Shown: positions 51,018-62,790, counted from the stretch's first letter. The stretch is 64,000 bases of DNA from JADJNY01 sp046349615 (GCA_046349615.1 JAXMBZ010000003.1:124001-188000), one strand, 5' to 3'. The notes: generated by a model not told the origin, from the letters alone. Translations and numbers: made by a program.

Positions 51018-52712
51018 GTGCGGACCGTCCTCGGCTTCTCCATCCTCTCCGCGCTCGCGGCATCGCTCCATGTCGGCGGCCCCGGCGCCGAGACGCTGCC
51101 GCCCGGCCTCGTGCTCGTGCCCGGCGGGCGCACGAAGATCGGGCTCGAGCGCGCCGACCTGAAGCGCCTGCTCGAGGCCGACCCGCGCTCGGCGGAGTAC
51201 GCGGGCGCGCTCTCCGCGGAGACGCCGCAGCACGAGCTCGTCGTGCCCGGGTTCTTCCTGATGACGACCGAGGTCACCAACGAGCAGTACGCCGCGTTCC
51301 TCCGCGCGAGCGGACGCCGCGCGCCGTACACGTGGGGCGCGAAGGCGATCGCGAAGGCGCGCGAGGCGTACTTGGTCGAGCTCGATCGCGCGAAGGAAGC
51401 GGCGCTCGCGGAGGGCCGTCCCGTCCCCGACGCGGTGCCCTTCGACGACCGGCGTTGGTGGGAGGAGCACGGACGCGACGAAGCGTTCGAGGTACCCGCG
51501 GGCGACGAGCTCCGCCCCGTCGTGTTCGTCGACTGGAACGACGCGCGCGACTACGCGCGGTGGGCCGGGCTGCGGTTGATGACCGAGTTCGAGTACCAGC
51601 GCGCCGTGCGCGGCGACTCGACGCGCGCGTACCCGTGGGGCGACGCGTGGGACAGCGAGAAGTTCGCAGCGACGAGCCTCCTCAAGCGGAAGAGCGCGCC
51701 GTTCGCGGTCGGCAGCTTCCCCGCGGGCGCGAGCAAACAGGGCGTGTTCGACCTCGCGGGCAACGTGTGGGAGTGGACGTCGAGCCCGTTCGCGCCGTAT
51801 CCGGGGTACGCGCTCGAGGTCTTCACGTTCGGCTTCGGCGCGAAGCAGCGCCTCGTCAACGCGGTCGCGGACTGGACGCCGGGCAAGAAGGTCGTCGTCG
51901 GCGGCTCCGTGCAGAACGGCTCGCTCATGGCGCGCGCCACCACGCGGCGCGCGACGGAACCCGAGCAGGCGAGCGACGCGCTCGGCTTCCGCTGCGCCGC
52001 GAGCCCGAGACCGGGGTTCGACCTCGCCGAGGGCTACCTCGCCGACGAGCTGACGCCGAACGCGCGCCCGCTCGAGGACGGTGCGACGGTCGTGTTCGCG
52101 TCCGAGGAGGTCGTCGCCGCGCAGCGTTGGGACGCGGCGCCGGCGCGGCGGAGCACGGAGCCCCCCGGCTACGCGGCGATCGTGCAGCACCGCTTCGTGC
52201 TCTTCACGCCGGTGAAGCAGGTTTCGTGCACGGACCTCGTCGGTTTCGAGCGCATGACGCTCGACCGCCTCGCCGCGAGCGGCCGACCGCTGTGCCTCGG
52301 GTTCCTCGCTACGAACGTGCGCCTCGTCGAGCCGGCGCTCGAGCCCGGGCTCTACCTCGTGGGCTACCGCGCGCAGGGTCCGCGGCGCGCGAACGCGAAC
52401 GAGAAGGCGCCGCAGCTCGAGGACGTGCTCGGGCTCGATCCCGCGCTCGACTGGCTCGTGTTCCAGAAGGTCGACGGGACGCCGGTGCGCGCCGTGCGGC
52501 GCGCGCTCGCCTGGGGTCCGGCGCGCGACGGCCGCGCGGTGCTCGTCGACCCCGCGACCGCGCCGCGCACGGACGCGGGTCCGTCGAGTGAACCGATCCT
52601 GCGCTTCGAGCTCGGGCTCCCGACGAGGACGCGCGGGAAGGAGCTCGTGTTCGACCTGGATCTGCGCCTCGAGCCCGGCGTGCTCGGCGGTGCATGGCGC
52701 ACGACGCCCTGA
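51018..52712 (+). CDS. Secreted formylglycine-generating-enzyme-fold (SUMF1-like) protein
   Basis: 564 residues from a GTG. A signal peptide (TVLGFSILSALAASLHV) precedes an FGE-sulfatase domain (about 30-330): LVLVPGGRTKIGLE, MTTEVTNEQYAAFLRASGR, PVVFVDWNDARDYARWAGLR, MTEFEYQRAVRGDSTRAYPW, GVFDLAGNVWEWTSSP and LGFRCA. Insertions near residues 105-150 are larger than usual. The active-site cysteine pair of true formylglycine-generating enzymes is not evident, so this is probably one of the many binding or structural relatives. The last 230 residues (a second beta-rich domain with VQHRFVLFTPVKQVSC and LYLVGYRAQG) are unrecognised. No sulfatase gene is nearby. Confidence 0.82.
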   Translation: MRTVLGFSILSALAASLHVGGPGAETLPPGLVLVPGGRTKIGLERADLKRLLEADPRSAEYAGALSAETPQHELVVPGFFLMTTEVTNEQYAAFLRASGRRAPYTWGAKAIAKAREAYLVELDRAKEAALAEGRPVPDAVPFDDRRWWEEHGRDEAFEVPAGDELRPVVFVDWNDARDYARWAGLRLMTEFEYQRAVRGDSTRAYPWGDAWDSEKFAATSLLKRKSAPFAVGSFPAGASKQGVFDLAGNVWEWTSSPFAPYPGYALEVFTFGFGAKQRLVNAVADWTPGKKVVVGGSVQNGSLMARATTRRATEPEQASDALGFRCAASPRPGFDLAEGYLADELTPNARPLEDGATVVFASEEVVAAQRWDAAPARRSTEPPGYAAIVQHRFVLFTPVKQVSCTDLVGFERMTLDRLAASGRPLCLGFLATNVRLVEPALEPGLYLVGYRAQGPRRANANEKAPQLEDVLGLDPALDWLVFQKVDGTPVRAVRRALAWGPARDGRAVLVDPATAPRTDAGPSSEPILRFELGLPTRTRGKELVFDLDLRLEPGVLGGAWRTTP

Positions 52713-52863
52713 AGTGCGCGTGTCGCGGACGACGAACGCACCCGCGCGCGGCACGTCGCGACCGGGCGCGGCGCGTGAAGTCCCGCGCGATGCTGCAGGC
52801 TCGCGCGACGAGCGCGGACGTCTCGCGGAGCTCCGGACTCGCGCGCAGCGTGGCGAAAAAGAA

Positions 52864-52893
52864 GCGGCGGAGCGCGTCTTCACGCTCCGCCGC
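52864..52893 (-). terminator. Intrinsic terminator of the RRM protein gene
   Basis: Perfect 11-bp stem GCGGCGGAGCG/CGCTCCGCCGC with an 8-nt loop. On the minus strand it is followed by TTCTTTTT (plus-strand 52856-52863). It lies 45 bp beyond the stop of the RRM gene and is the clearest Rho-independent terminator in the window. Confidence 0.8.
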
Positions 52894-52937
52894 CGTTCGA
52901 TGAGGCGAGGAGGTTCGCCCCTCGCGCTCGGGCGCGA

Positions 52938-53468
52938 TCAATCGTCGTAGTCGCCGCCGCCACCACCGCCGCCGCCGCGACGACCGCCGCCGCCGAAGCC
53001 GCGACCGCCACCACCGCCGCCGCCGCGGTCGTAACCGCCGCCGCCGCCGCCGCCACCACCGTAGCCGCCGCGACCACCGCCGCCGCCGCCATAGCCGCCG
53101 CCGCCGCCACCGCGACCACCGCCGCCGCCGTAGCCGCCACCACCGCCGCCGCCGCCGAAGCTGCGACCGCCGCCGCCGCCGCCGAAGCTACGGCCGCCGC
53201 CGCCGCCCGCGCCGGCCGGACGATCTTCGGCTTCGTTCACGCGCAGACGACGGCCGTCGAGCTCCTGGCCGTCGAGCGCGGCGATCGCCGCCTTCGCGTC
53301 TTGTTCCGTTGCCATGCGCACGAACGCAAAGCCGCGCGGACGGCCCGTCGCGCGGTCCGAAACAACCGCAACTTCGGTCACTTGGCGGCCGTCCGCCTCG
53401 AAGGCAGCGCGGAGGTCCGCATCGGTCGTCTTGAAGTTCAGGTTTCCAACGTAGAGCTTGGTACCCAC
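52938..53468 (-). CDS. Glycine-rich RRM RNA-binding protein
   Basis: 176 residues from a GTG. Residues 1-82 are one RNA recognition motif: RNP2 LYVGNL (5-10) and RNP1 RGFAFVRM (45-52), with the usual TTDADLRAAFEADG and ATEQDAKAAIAALDG helices. Residues 85-176 consist almost wholly of glycine with spaced Tyr, Phe and Arg, like the tails of cyanobacterial Rbp proteins and eukaryotic cold-inducible GRPs. Such proteins bind single-stranded RNA and often act as chaperones at low temperature. The AT-rich leader upstream (around 53470-53500) would suit cold regulation. The GTG was chosen because the RRM begins there. Confidence 0.92.
   Translation of the reverse strand: MGTKLYVGNLNFKTTDADLRAAFEADGRQVTEVAVVSDRATGRPRGFAFVRMATEQDAKAAIAALDGQELDGRRLRVNEAEDRPAGAGGGGGRSFGGGGGGRSFGGGGGGGGYGGGGGRGGGGGGYGGGGGGRGGYGGGGGGGGGYDRGGGGGGGRGFGGGGRRGGGGGGGGDYDD
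52950..53215 (-). repeat. Low-complexity GGN/GGY triplet array inside RRM gene
   Basis: The Gly-rich tail is encoded by nearly uninterrupted GGC/GGT triplets with imperfect internal repeats (units such as YGGGGGG and RSFGGGGGG). Replication slippage and assembly error are likely here, so tail length may differ between strains. Confidence 0.8.
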
Positions 53469-53679
53469 GAAAAATCTCTCACTGCAAACGTCAAACGGGC
53501 TCGGACGGCGCGGCCAAACGAGACAGCCTGTGCAAAACGTGCGAACCGACGGGGCCCGAGGGTAGCCGCACCTCCGCCGACTTGGCAAAGGAAAGGGTCG
53601 ACTTCCCCGGCCCCGGCGACCCTTCCGTGCCGGGCAAGTCGAGCGCGAGGCCCGGCCCGCCCGGCGCCGCGCCGCCGCC

Positions 53680-56352
<2,673 letters not shown>

Positions 56353-56492
56353 GGCGGTGCGGGCGGCCGCCGCGGAGGTCAGGCTCGGGCGAAACGCGCG
56401 GACACTTCACGCTCGCGCGTGGAGCGCGTCAAGGCGCGGGCGGCGCTCCTCGCGCTCGGCGGCGAGCCCGGCGAAGCGCTCCGCGGCCCCGT

Positions 56493-57479
56493 TCATGCGC
56501 CGCTGCGCGCGCGGTGCTCGCGTGCGAGACGCGCGAGCACCTGCGACGCGCCGGGGAGCGCGAGCCCGTGCTCCGTCCGCGCCTTCGTCGAGTCGAGGCA
56601 CACGTCCGCGGGCCGCGTCGCCTCCATCCCGACGTCCGCGCGCTTCACGGCGGCGATGCGCCGACGGACCTCGGCCGGCGGCATCCCGCTCGCGATCGCG
56701 AGCGAGGTGCCGAGCTCGTGCCGCGTGATGCGCTCGGGCCCCGCGACGTGGAGCACGCCGCGCGCCGAACCGTGCGCGAGCTCGACCAGCGCGCGCGCCG
56801 CGTCGTCGACGAAGAGCGGCGTGCGCCACTCGTCGACGAAGAGCTTGGGCCGTCCGCCCTTCGCGAGCGCGTCGAGCAAGGGCTCGCTCGCTCCGCAGCC
56901 CGCGCCCCGCGCGTCCCAGAGGAGCGGCAGACGCACGACGAGCGCGGCGGGATCCGTCGCGAGCACGCGCCGCTCGCCCTCGAGCTTCTGCCGCCCGTAA
57001 TTCGACGTCGGCGCGGGCGCGTCGGTCTCCGCGAACCCGGCGACCGGCGGCGCGGCCGCGCCGAACACGAGGTCCGTCGACACGTGGACGAGCCGCGCGC
57101 CGTGCTTCGCCGTCCACTGCGCGACGTCGCCGGGGAGCTCGACGTTCAGCGCGCGCGCGTAGCCGGGGTACGCGTCGCAGTCCGCGATGCGCGCCAGCGC
57201 CGTGAGCAGGACGATGCGGCGCGGCGCGAACGCGTCGAGGAGCTCCGCCGCGCCGCCGTGCTTCGCGACGTCGAACGTCGCGAGGACGAGGCCGGTCTCG
57301 CTGCCGTCGAGGCCGAGCGCGGGCTCGCGGCTCGCGCTGATCACGACGTCCTCGAGTTCCTCGTCGTCCGTCGGATCGGACGCGCTCCGCGCCGCGCGCG
57401 CGAGCGCCGAGCGTACGACGCGCCGGCCGACGAAACCGGAACCGCCGAGGACGAGCGTCGCGGGTTGGAGCGCGGACAT
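56493..57479 (-). CDS. NAD(P)-dependent sugar-nucleotide reductase-like SDR protein (RmlD/RfbD type)
   Basis: 328 residues. An extended SDR with a Rossmann nucleotide motif GGSGFVGRR (12-20), VHVSTDLVFG with the catalytic Ser/Thr position, and Tyr161/Lys165 in SNYGRQKLEGE. The late NxDxxRP-like pattern (DVCLDSTKART) matches RmlD, dTDP-4-dehydrorhamnose reductase. STDLVFxG is typical of this group. No other dTDP-rhamnose genes are adjacent, so the sugar substrate is uncertain; methionine adenosyltransferase regulatory-subunit-like relatives share the fold. It lies 140 bp downstream of the start of valS in sequence, on the same strand and upstream of it in transcription. Confidence 0.82.
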   Translation of the reverse strand: MSALQPATLVLGGSGFVGRRVVRSALARAARSASDPTDDEELEDVVISASREPALGLDGSETGLVLATFDVAKHGGAAELLDAFAPRRIVLLTALARIADCDAYPGYARALNVELPGDVAQWTAKHGARLVHVSTDLVFGAAAPPVAGFAETDAPAPTSNYGRQKLEGERRVLATDPAALVVRLPLLWDARGAGCGASEPLLDALAKGGRPKLFVDEWRTPLFVDDAARALVELAHGSARGVLHVAGPERITRHELGTSLAIASGMPPAEVRRRIAAVKRADVGMEATRPADVCLDSTKARTEHGLALPGASQVLARLAREHRARSGA

Positions 57480-57647
57480 GGCGTGCACAGGGAACGCGCG
57501 CGACGGCGCAGCGTCAAGCGCGCGCCGCGAGGAGCACGCACGAGATCCGCTCACGCCATCGGCGCTCCCGGCGTCGACGCGCAGCGCCCGGGCGCGGACT
57601 GCGCACGCGCGAGCGCCGCGCGGCCGGCGCGAACGCTCGGGGAGCGC

Positions 57648-59405
57648 TCACCAGAGCACGATCACGGCGTTCGTCGCGTTGAACGTCGCCGGCGGGCAGA
57701 ACGCCGCCGCGGCGTTGCGGTAGTACGCCTGATACGCGCGCAACTCGCCCGATCCCGGCGCGACGCCGCCGCGCACGGAGAGCGACGGGTCGCCGGCCTC
57801 CGGCAGCGTCGCGACGCCGGCGGGCGCGGCCTTCGCGCCCAAGCGCACGAGCGTTCCCGCCGCGCAGCGGAGCCCGTCGCCGAACGGCACGCCGTCGGCG
57901 TCGACGACGTCGCCCTGGAAGAAGAGCACGCTCGCCGACGCGAGCGACGGGAGCCCGCTCGCGCCGAGCTCGAGCGTGTCGGGCGCGGGCGTCCCGTTCC
58001 AACCGAGCAGCGCGCCGAGCGGCTCGACGGAGTTCGCGCAGCCGCGTCCCGCTCCGCCGAAGTTCGCGCACGGACACGGCGTCGCGAGCGTCCCGTCGCC
58101 CGCGCACCCGGCGCGCACGCGCTCGACCGCGCACGCGGTCGACTCGAGCAGGTCCTGCGAGACGGCCTCGATCGTCCGCGCGTGCTCGCCGAGGTCCTCG
58201 ACGAGCACGAGCGGCTCGGCGACGCCCGCGCGCGGCGCCATGACGGCCGCGAGCGCGAGGTCGTGCTCCGCGCAGCCGATGCGCCCGAGCGGATCCGTGC
58301 GCGCGACGAGCGCATCCGACGCGCCGCCCGCGGCTCCGCCCGCGTCGCCGACGAAGAAGAGGCCGCCGTCGGCGAGCGGCGCGACGCACACCGCGCGGCT
58401 CGCGCCCGGCGCCGGGTACGCGCGCGCCCAGCGCAGCGTCCCGTCCGCGCCGAGATCGACGAGCGCCGCGTCGCCGCCGGACGAACCCGCGAGCACGAGC
58501 TCGCCGCCGACGCGCTCCGCGAGGCCGCTCGTCGGCGCGAAACCCGGGAGCTCGACGCGCCAACGCACGCCGCCGAGCGGATCGAGCCGCGCGACGAACG
58601 CTCCGCCGCCCGCGATCGACGCATCGGCGCCCGCGACGACCACGTCGCCGTCGGCGCAGAGCTCGAGCGCGAGCGCGCGGTCCTCCACGCCGTCCGTCCC
58701 GAGGTTCACGACCCACGTCGGCACGCCGTTCGGCGCGAAGCGTCCGACGACGGCGTCGCGCGTCCACGGCTCGCCGTCCGCGCCGACGGAACCCGCCGCG
58801 AGCGCCGCGCCGCCCGTGAGCTCGACGTCGGCGAACTCGCCGCGCAGCGTCCCGGGGAAGCGCAAGTCGTCGTAGTCGCGCACGGTGCCGAGGTGGCCGG
58901 ACCCGTCGAGCGCGAGCAGCTCCGGCGCGAGCGGGATCGACGGCGCGAGCGCGCGCGCGCCGGCGACGAACGCGCCCATCGGTCCGCCCGCGAAGCCGGG
59001 CCCGAGGCCGTTCGACGCGCCGGGCGTGCCGGGGAACTCGTGCGACTCCGCGGGCGCGCCCGCGAGGTCGACGCGCGTCCACGTGAGGCCGTACGCGGCG
59101 CCGAGGACGTTCGACTCCGCCGCGATCCAGAGCGCGCTCGCACCCGCGAGGACGCGCGCGGAGGACGTGCCCTGGAGCACGCGCGCCCACGCGACCGATC
59201 CGTCGGCGCCGAGGAGCGCGACGAGCGTGCCGTTCTGCGCCTCGCCGACGAGCGCGAAGCCGCCGCCCGCGAGCGGGACGCCCCACGTCGCGCGCTCGTC
59301 GGCGGTCGAGCCGAGCGTGCGCGCGAAGGTCTGCGCGCCCGCGCCCGCGACGAACGGCGACGCGAGCAGCACGGCGGCGAGGGACAGGGGGCGGGTGAAC
59401 GGCAT
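57648..59405 (-). CDS. Large secreted beta-propeller-like protein with YYRNAAA-type C-terminal module
   Basis: 585 residues. A signal peptide (LSLAAVLLASPFVAGAGA) is followed by about 400 residues of repeats of the type GGGFALVGEAQNGTLVALLG, GDVVVAGADASIAGGGAFVA and DGGLFFVGDAGGAAGGASDA. These resemble the blades of delta-60/SBBP-type propellers. Residues about 440-585 are a module starting CPCANFGGAGRGCANSV and ending YYRNAAAAFC and VLW. It aligns with the C-terminus of the protein at 35220-36308, although the N-terminal halves are unrelated. Export followed by attachment or type-9-like sorting through this tail is inferred. Confidence 0.8.
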   Translation of the reverse strand: MPFTRPLSLAAVLLASPFVAGAGAQTFARTLGSTADERATWGVPLAGGGFALVGEAQNGTLVALLGADGSVAWARVLQGTSSARVLAGASALWIAAESNVLGAAYGLTWTRVDLAGAPAESHEFPGTPGASNGLGPGFAGGPMGAFVAGARALAPSIPLAPELLALDGSGHLGTVRDYDDLRFPGTLRGEFADVELTGGAALAAGSVGADGEPWTRDAVVGRFAPNGVPTWVVNLGTDGVEDRALALELCADGDVVVAGADASIAGGGAFVARLDPLGGVRWRVELPGFAPTSGLAERVGGELVLAGSSGGDAALVDLGADGTLRWARAYPAPGASRAVCVAPLADGGLFFVGDAGGAAGGASDALVARTDPLGRIGCAEHDLALAAVMAPRAGVAEPLVLVEDLGEHARTIEAVSQDLLESTACAVERVRAGCAGDGTLATPCPCANFGGAGRGCANSVEPLGALLGWNGTPAPDTLELGASGLPSLASASVLFFQGDVVDADGVPFGDGLRCAAGTLVRLGAKAAPAGVATLPEAGDPSLSVRGGVAPGSGELRAYQAYYRNAAAAFCPPATFNATNAVIVLW

Positions 59406-59417
59406 GGAACGCGGGCG

Positions 59418-59423
59418 AGTGTA
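59418..59423 (-). promoter_or_regulatory. Putative -10 element, near-leaderless configuration
   Basis: TACACT on the minus strand, 12 nt before the ATG at 59405. Confidence 0.4.
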
Positions 59424-59526
59424 GTCGAGCTCCCGGGGTGCGGCGACGCCGATCGGCGCGGCGAACCACCGCGCGCTCGGAAACCGGGTCCTGGAGCGCG
59501 CGCCGCGCGTGCGACATGCTCTCGCG

Positions 59527-60423
59527 ATGCCCACGCCCTGGTCGCGCGTGCTCCTCGTGGCGAACCCGATCGCCGGGAGCGGTCGTGCCCGCGCCGCGGC
59601 GGAGGAGCTCGCGCGGAAGCTCCGCGACGGCGCGCTCGAGGTCGAACTCCTCTTCACCGGCGCGCGCGGCGACGGGCAGCGCTTCGTGCGCGAGCGCCAC
59701 GGCCGCTTCGACGTCGTCGTCGCGGTCGGCGGCGATGGAACGGTGCGCGAGGTGCTCGCGGGGCTCGTCGACCCCGCGGTGCCCGTGATGATCTTCGCGC
59801 TCGGCACCGCGAACGTGATGAGCCTCGACCTCGCGCTCCCTCGCGACCCCGCGGGCGTCGCGCGCTGCGTGCTCGGCGGCCGCTCGACGGCGCTCGACGT
59901 CGCGCGCGTCAACGGCGAACACCTCTCCTTCCTCGTCACGGGCATCGGCTTCGACGCGCAGGTCGTCGCGGGCCTGGAGCGGCTGCGCAAAGGGCCGATC
60001 ACGAAGGGCACGTGGGCGCGCGCCGGCGCGAGCGCGTTCTTCCTCGAGCCGCTCCCGCGCCTCGCCGTGACGGTCGACGGGAGCGCGCTCGCCGGCGAGT
60101 TCGCGATGGTGCTCGTGTCGAACGTCGTGCACTACGGCGGCTTCGACGTGCTCGCGAGGGACCGCGCGCTCGACGACGGACTGTGGGAGGTCTACCTGTT
60201 CCCCGCGCGGACGAAGCTCGGCCTCGTCGCGCACGCGGCGCGCGGCGCGTTCGGGCGTTTCCCAGGAGGCTCCGTGCGGCTCGAGCGCGGTCGCCGGGTC
60301 GAGGTGCGCTCGCTGCGCACGGGCGCGGCCGAAGTGCCCGTGCAGGTCGACGGCGACCTCGCGACGACGACGCCCGTGACGATCGAGCTCGAGCGCATCC
60401 AGCGCCGGCTCGTGCTACCTTGA
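59527..60423 (+). CDS. Diacylglycerol-kinase-family lipid kinase
   Basis: 298 residues. The catalytic domain has NPIAGSGRA (13-21), the nucleotide-binding GGDGT (68-72) in VAVGGDGTVREVLAGL, and FALGTANVMSLDL. The C-terminal beta-sandwich domain ends with the family's VPVQVDGDL near residue 280. DagK/YegS-like enzymes phosphorylate diacylglycerol, sphingoid or related lipids at the inner membrane. The start at 59527 was preferred over an in-frame start at 59509 (a GTG six codons earlier). KdsA starts 6 bp after its stop, so lipid A/LPS supply may be the shared theme. Confidence 0.88.
   Translation: MPTPWSRVLLVANPIAGSGRARAAAEELARKLRDGALEVELLFTGARGDGQRFVRERHGRFDVVVAVGGDGTVREVLAGLVDPAVPVMIFALGTANVMSLDLALPRDPAGVARCVLGGRSTALDVARVNGEHLSFLVTGIGFDAQVVAGLERLRKGPITKGTWARAGASAFFLEPLPRLAVTVDGSALAGEFAMVLVSNVVHYGGFDVLARDRALDDGLWEVYLFPARTKLGLVAHAARGAFGRFPGGSVRLERGRRVEVRSLRTGAAEVPVQVDGDLATTTPVTIELERIQRRLVLP
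60416..60421 (+). promoter_or_regulatory. Possible -10 element of kdsA inside the lipid kinase stop region
   Basis: TACCTT overlaps the last codons and stop of the lipid kinase gene and ends 8 nt before the kdsA ATG. It could give kdsA an additional leaderless transcript, though co-transcription is at least as likely. Confidence 0.3.
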
Positions 60424-60429
60424 CCGCGC

Positions 60430-61272
60430 ATGTCGAAGCGAACGCGAGCAACGGTGGAGGTGCGCGGGAAGGTCCTGGGCGGCGGCGAGCTCTTCCTCAT
60501 CGCGGGGCCGTGCGTCCTGGAGTCGCGCGAGCTGACGATGCGGATCGCGGAGCGCCTCGCGACGATCACGCGCGAGCGGAAGCTCCCGTGGATCTTCAAG
60601 GCGAGCTTCGACAAGGCGAACCGCTCGAGCGGCTCGTCCGTGCGCGGACCGGGGATGGAGAGCCTCGAGTGGCTCGCGGAAGCGCGCGAGACGTTCGGCT
60701 GCCCCGTGATCACGGACGTGCACCTGCCCGAGCAGTGCGCGCCGGCCGCGGAGATCGTCGACGTGCTCCAGATCCCGGCGTTCCTGTGCCGGCAGACGGA
60801 CCTGTTGCTCGCCGCGGCGGCGACGGGGAAGCCGCTCAACATCAAGAAGGGGCAGTTCCTGGCGCCCTGGGACATGAAGAACGTCGCGAAGAAGTGCGCG
60901 CAGGCCGGCAACGCGAAGCTGATGCTGTGCGAGCGCGGCGTGACGCACGGGTACGGGCGGCTCGTCGTCGACATGACGAGCTTCGAGTACCTCTCCGACA
61001 CGGGCCACGTCGTCGTCTACGACGCGACGCACTCGGTGCAGCAACCGGGTGCCCTCGGCGAGAAGACCGGCGGCGAGCGCAAGTTCGTGCCCGCGCTCGC
61101 GCGCGCCGCGGTCGCGACGGGCAACGTCGACGGGCTCTTCTTCGAGGTTCACCCGAACCCGGACTCGTCGCCGAGCGACGGACCGAACATGGTCGTGCTC
61201 GACCAGTTCCCCGCGATCCTCGACGGGGTGCTCGCGGTGCATCGCGCGACGCGCGCGGCGCTCGCGAACTGA
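60430..61272 (+). CDS. kdsA: 3-deoxy-8-phosphooctulonate synthase (Kdo-8-phosphate synthase)
   Basis: 280 residues, standard KdsA length. The TIM-barrel markers are FLIAGPCVLESRELTMRIAE, FKASFDKANRSSGSSVRGPG, VITDVHLPEQCAPAAE, LQIPAFLCRQTDLLLAAA, VNIKKGQFLAPWDMKNV-like strand, YDATHSVQQPG and FFEVHPNPDSSPSDGPNM. It condenses phosphoenolpyruvate with arabinose-5-phosphate, the first committed step to the Kdo of LPS. A Cys in the metal site (AGPCVLE) plus the CERGVTHGYG stretch should allow the metal-dependent versus -independent subtype to be assigned. It points to a Gram-negative outer envelope. Confidence 0.96.
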   Translation: MSKRTRATVEVRGKVLGGGELFLIAGPCVLESRELTMRIAERLATITRERKLPWIFKASFDKANRSSGSSVRGPGMESLEWLAEARETFGCPVITDVHLPEQCAPAAEIVDVLQIPAFLCRQTDLLLAAAATGKPLNIKKGQFLAPWDMKNVAKKCAQAGNAKLMLCERGVTHGYGRLVVDMTSFEYLSDTGHVVVYDATHSVQQPGALGEKTGGERKFVPALARAAVATGNVDGLFFEVHPNPDSSPSDGPNMVVLDQFPAILDGVLAVHRATRAALAN

Positions 61273-61284
61273 GCGGCGCGCGCC

Positions 61285-62721
61285 TCAGTGCCCGCCGCCC
61301 GCCTTCGGTCGCGCGTTCCACACGCGCGTGCAGAGGAGCAAGCCGAGCACGACCGCGGGCAGCATCCAGAGCGGCCACTTGGACCAGTTCGCGGCGCTCT
61401 TCGCCGCTTCGCCGCTCGGCAGCGCGGTCGAGTACACCCACGCCTGCGCCGAGCTCCCGAGGTACACGAACCCGTCGATCACGCCCGTGACGATGCCCGC
61501 GTTCTTCGAGCCGCCGAAGTCCGCGCTCGCCGTGCCGGAGAGCATCCCGTGCACGCCGATCACGCACAGCGACAGGAACACGATCGACCAACCGACTCCC
61601 GGCGTGCCGAGCATCGTCCAACAGCCGATCACGCCGACCAGCATCCCCGCGTACAGGATCGACGCGACCGGGCCGCGTCGCGAGCCGAACACGTGATCGG
61701 AGATCGTCCCCGCGAACACGCCGCCGAGGATGCCCGCGACGCAGAGGAGCATGCCCCAGTTCTCGTACACGAACGAGCCGCTCTCGCCGATCGCCTTCGC
61801 GTAGGGACGGTACTGCTTCATCGCGGCCTGCCGCAGGAACCCCGAGCAGAACTCGATCGCGACGAGCAGCCACACGATGCGCTGCGCGAGGAGCTTCCTC
61901 ACGACGACGCCGAGCGGATCGGAGCGCGTCTCGCCGCTCGTCGCGTCGCCGGTGTCGAAGTCCGCGAACCCCGCGCGCCCGGGCGAGTCGCGCACGACGC
62001 TCCAGCACGCGACGAACATCGCGGCGAGCACGCACGCCGGCGTCCAGAACGACGCGGAGAAGCCGATGCCCTTCGTCAGGTAGAGCGACCAGTCGTAGGA
62101 GAAGTAGAGCCCGAGCGAGATCAGGATGCCGAAGAGCCCGCCGAGCACGCCGCGCTCGCGCACGTGGAACCAGTACGCGTTCACCTTGACGATCGACACG
62201 GCGCCGAACGACTGGAAGTACATGTTGCCCGCGTTGAGCACGAGCAGCGCGGAGCGGAGGTGCTCGCTCGACGCGGGATCCTGCGCCGCGGAGCTCCCCC
62301 ACGCGCCCATCGCGACCGCCATCCCCGCGTTCATCAACGCCGAACCGCCCGCGGCGATCAGGATCGTCGCGCGTCCGCCCCAGCGATCGGTCAGCGGTCC
62401 GTTGAGGAGGAACGCGACGCCGTACACGGCGAGACCGACGGCGTCGAGCTCGTTGAACTGGTCCTTCGTCAGGACCTTCGCGGCCTCGAGCTCACCGACG
62501 ATCGCCGAGAGGTTGTAGCGACCGAAGTAGAGGAACGAGTACGCGAGCCCGAGCACGATCCAGTTCCAGCGGCGGCGCCGCAGGAACTCCGGCGCGTGCC
62601 CGAGGTCGACGCGCGGCAGGCGCGACACGACGACCGAGACCGCGACGAGGAGCAGCACGATCGGCAGGAGCTTCTCGAGCCACGGGGGAAGGTCCGGAAG
62701 CAGCGCGAAGCAGGGGGCCAT
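61285..62721 (-). CDS. MFS transporter of the organophosphate:phosphate antiporter type
   Basis: 478 residues with about twelve membrane helices. RRRRWNWIVLGLAYSFLYFG, RYNLSAIVGEL and VYGVAFLLNGPLTDRWGGRA match the OPA family (GlpT/UhpT), with the A-loop DRxGGR. VNAYWFHVRERGVLGGLFGI follows as in this family. GlpT-like proteins exchange sugar phosphates or glycerol-3-phosphate for phosphate. The substrate arginines on helices 1 and 7 cannot be fully placed by eye. An N-terminal extra hydrophobic segment (LLPIVLLLVAVSVVVSRL) is unusual. It converges with kdsA, leaving 12 bp between stops. Confidence 0.87.
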   Translation of the reverse strand: MAPCFALLPDLPPWLEKLLPIVLLLVAVSVVVSRLPRVDLGHAPEFLRRRRWNWIVLGLAYSFLYFGRYNLSAIVGELEAAKVLTKDQFNELDAVGLAVYGVAFLLNGPLTDRWGGRATILIAAGGSALMNAGMAVAMGAWGSSAAQDPASSEHLRSALLVLNAGNMYFQSFGAVSIVKVNAYWFHVRERGVLGGLFGILISLGLYFSYDWSLYLTKGIGFSASFWTPACVLAAMFVACWSVVRDSPGRAGFADFDTGDATSGETRSDPLGVVVRKLLAQRIVWLLVAIEFCSGFLRQAAMKQYRPYAKAIGESGSFVYENWGMLLCVAGILGGVFAGTISDHVFGSRRGPVASILYAGMLVGVIGCWTMLGTPGVGWSIVFLSLCVIGVHGMLSGTASADFGGSKNAGIVTGVIDGFVYLGSSAQAWVYSTALPSGEAAKSAANWSKWPLWMLPAVVLGLLLCTRVWNARPKAGGGH

Positions 62722-62730
62722 GCGCGCCGA

Positions 62731-62736
62731 AGGATA
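62731..62736 (-). promoter_or_regulatory. Putative -10 element, leaderless configuration
   Basis: TATCCT in the context CGTATCCTT on the minus strand, 9 nt before the ATG at 62721. Confidence 0.4.
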
Positions 62737-62790
62737 CGGACGCCCTGGGCGCGCGGCGAGCCCGGGGCCCGCGGCGACGGGCCGCGCGGG

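Noticed and set aside
51018..52712. Assignment as a true sulfatase formylglycine-generating enzyme
   Set aside because: The catalytic cysteine pair is not evident and no sulfatase gene is nearby, so only the fold is claimed.
52950..53215. Repeated GGC/GCC triplets considered as a CRISPR array or tandem repeat locus
   Set aside because: Repeats are codon-level, encode the Gly-rich tail of the RRM protein, and lack spacers of constant length.
56514..61490. Plus-strand open frame of about 1660 codons
   Set aside because: Crosses several well-supported genes (reductase-like, secreted protein, lipid kinase, kdsA) in other frames and has no domain-like sequence.
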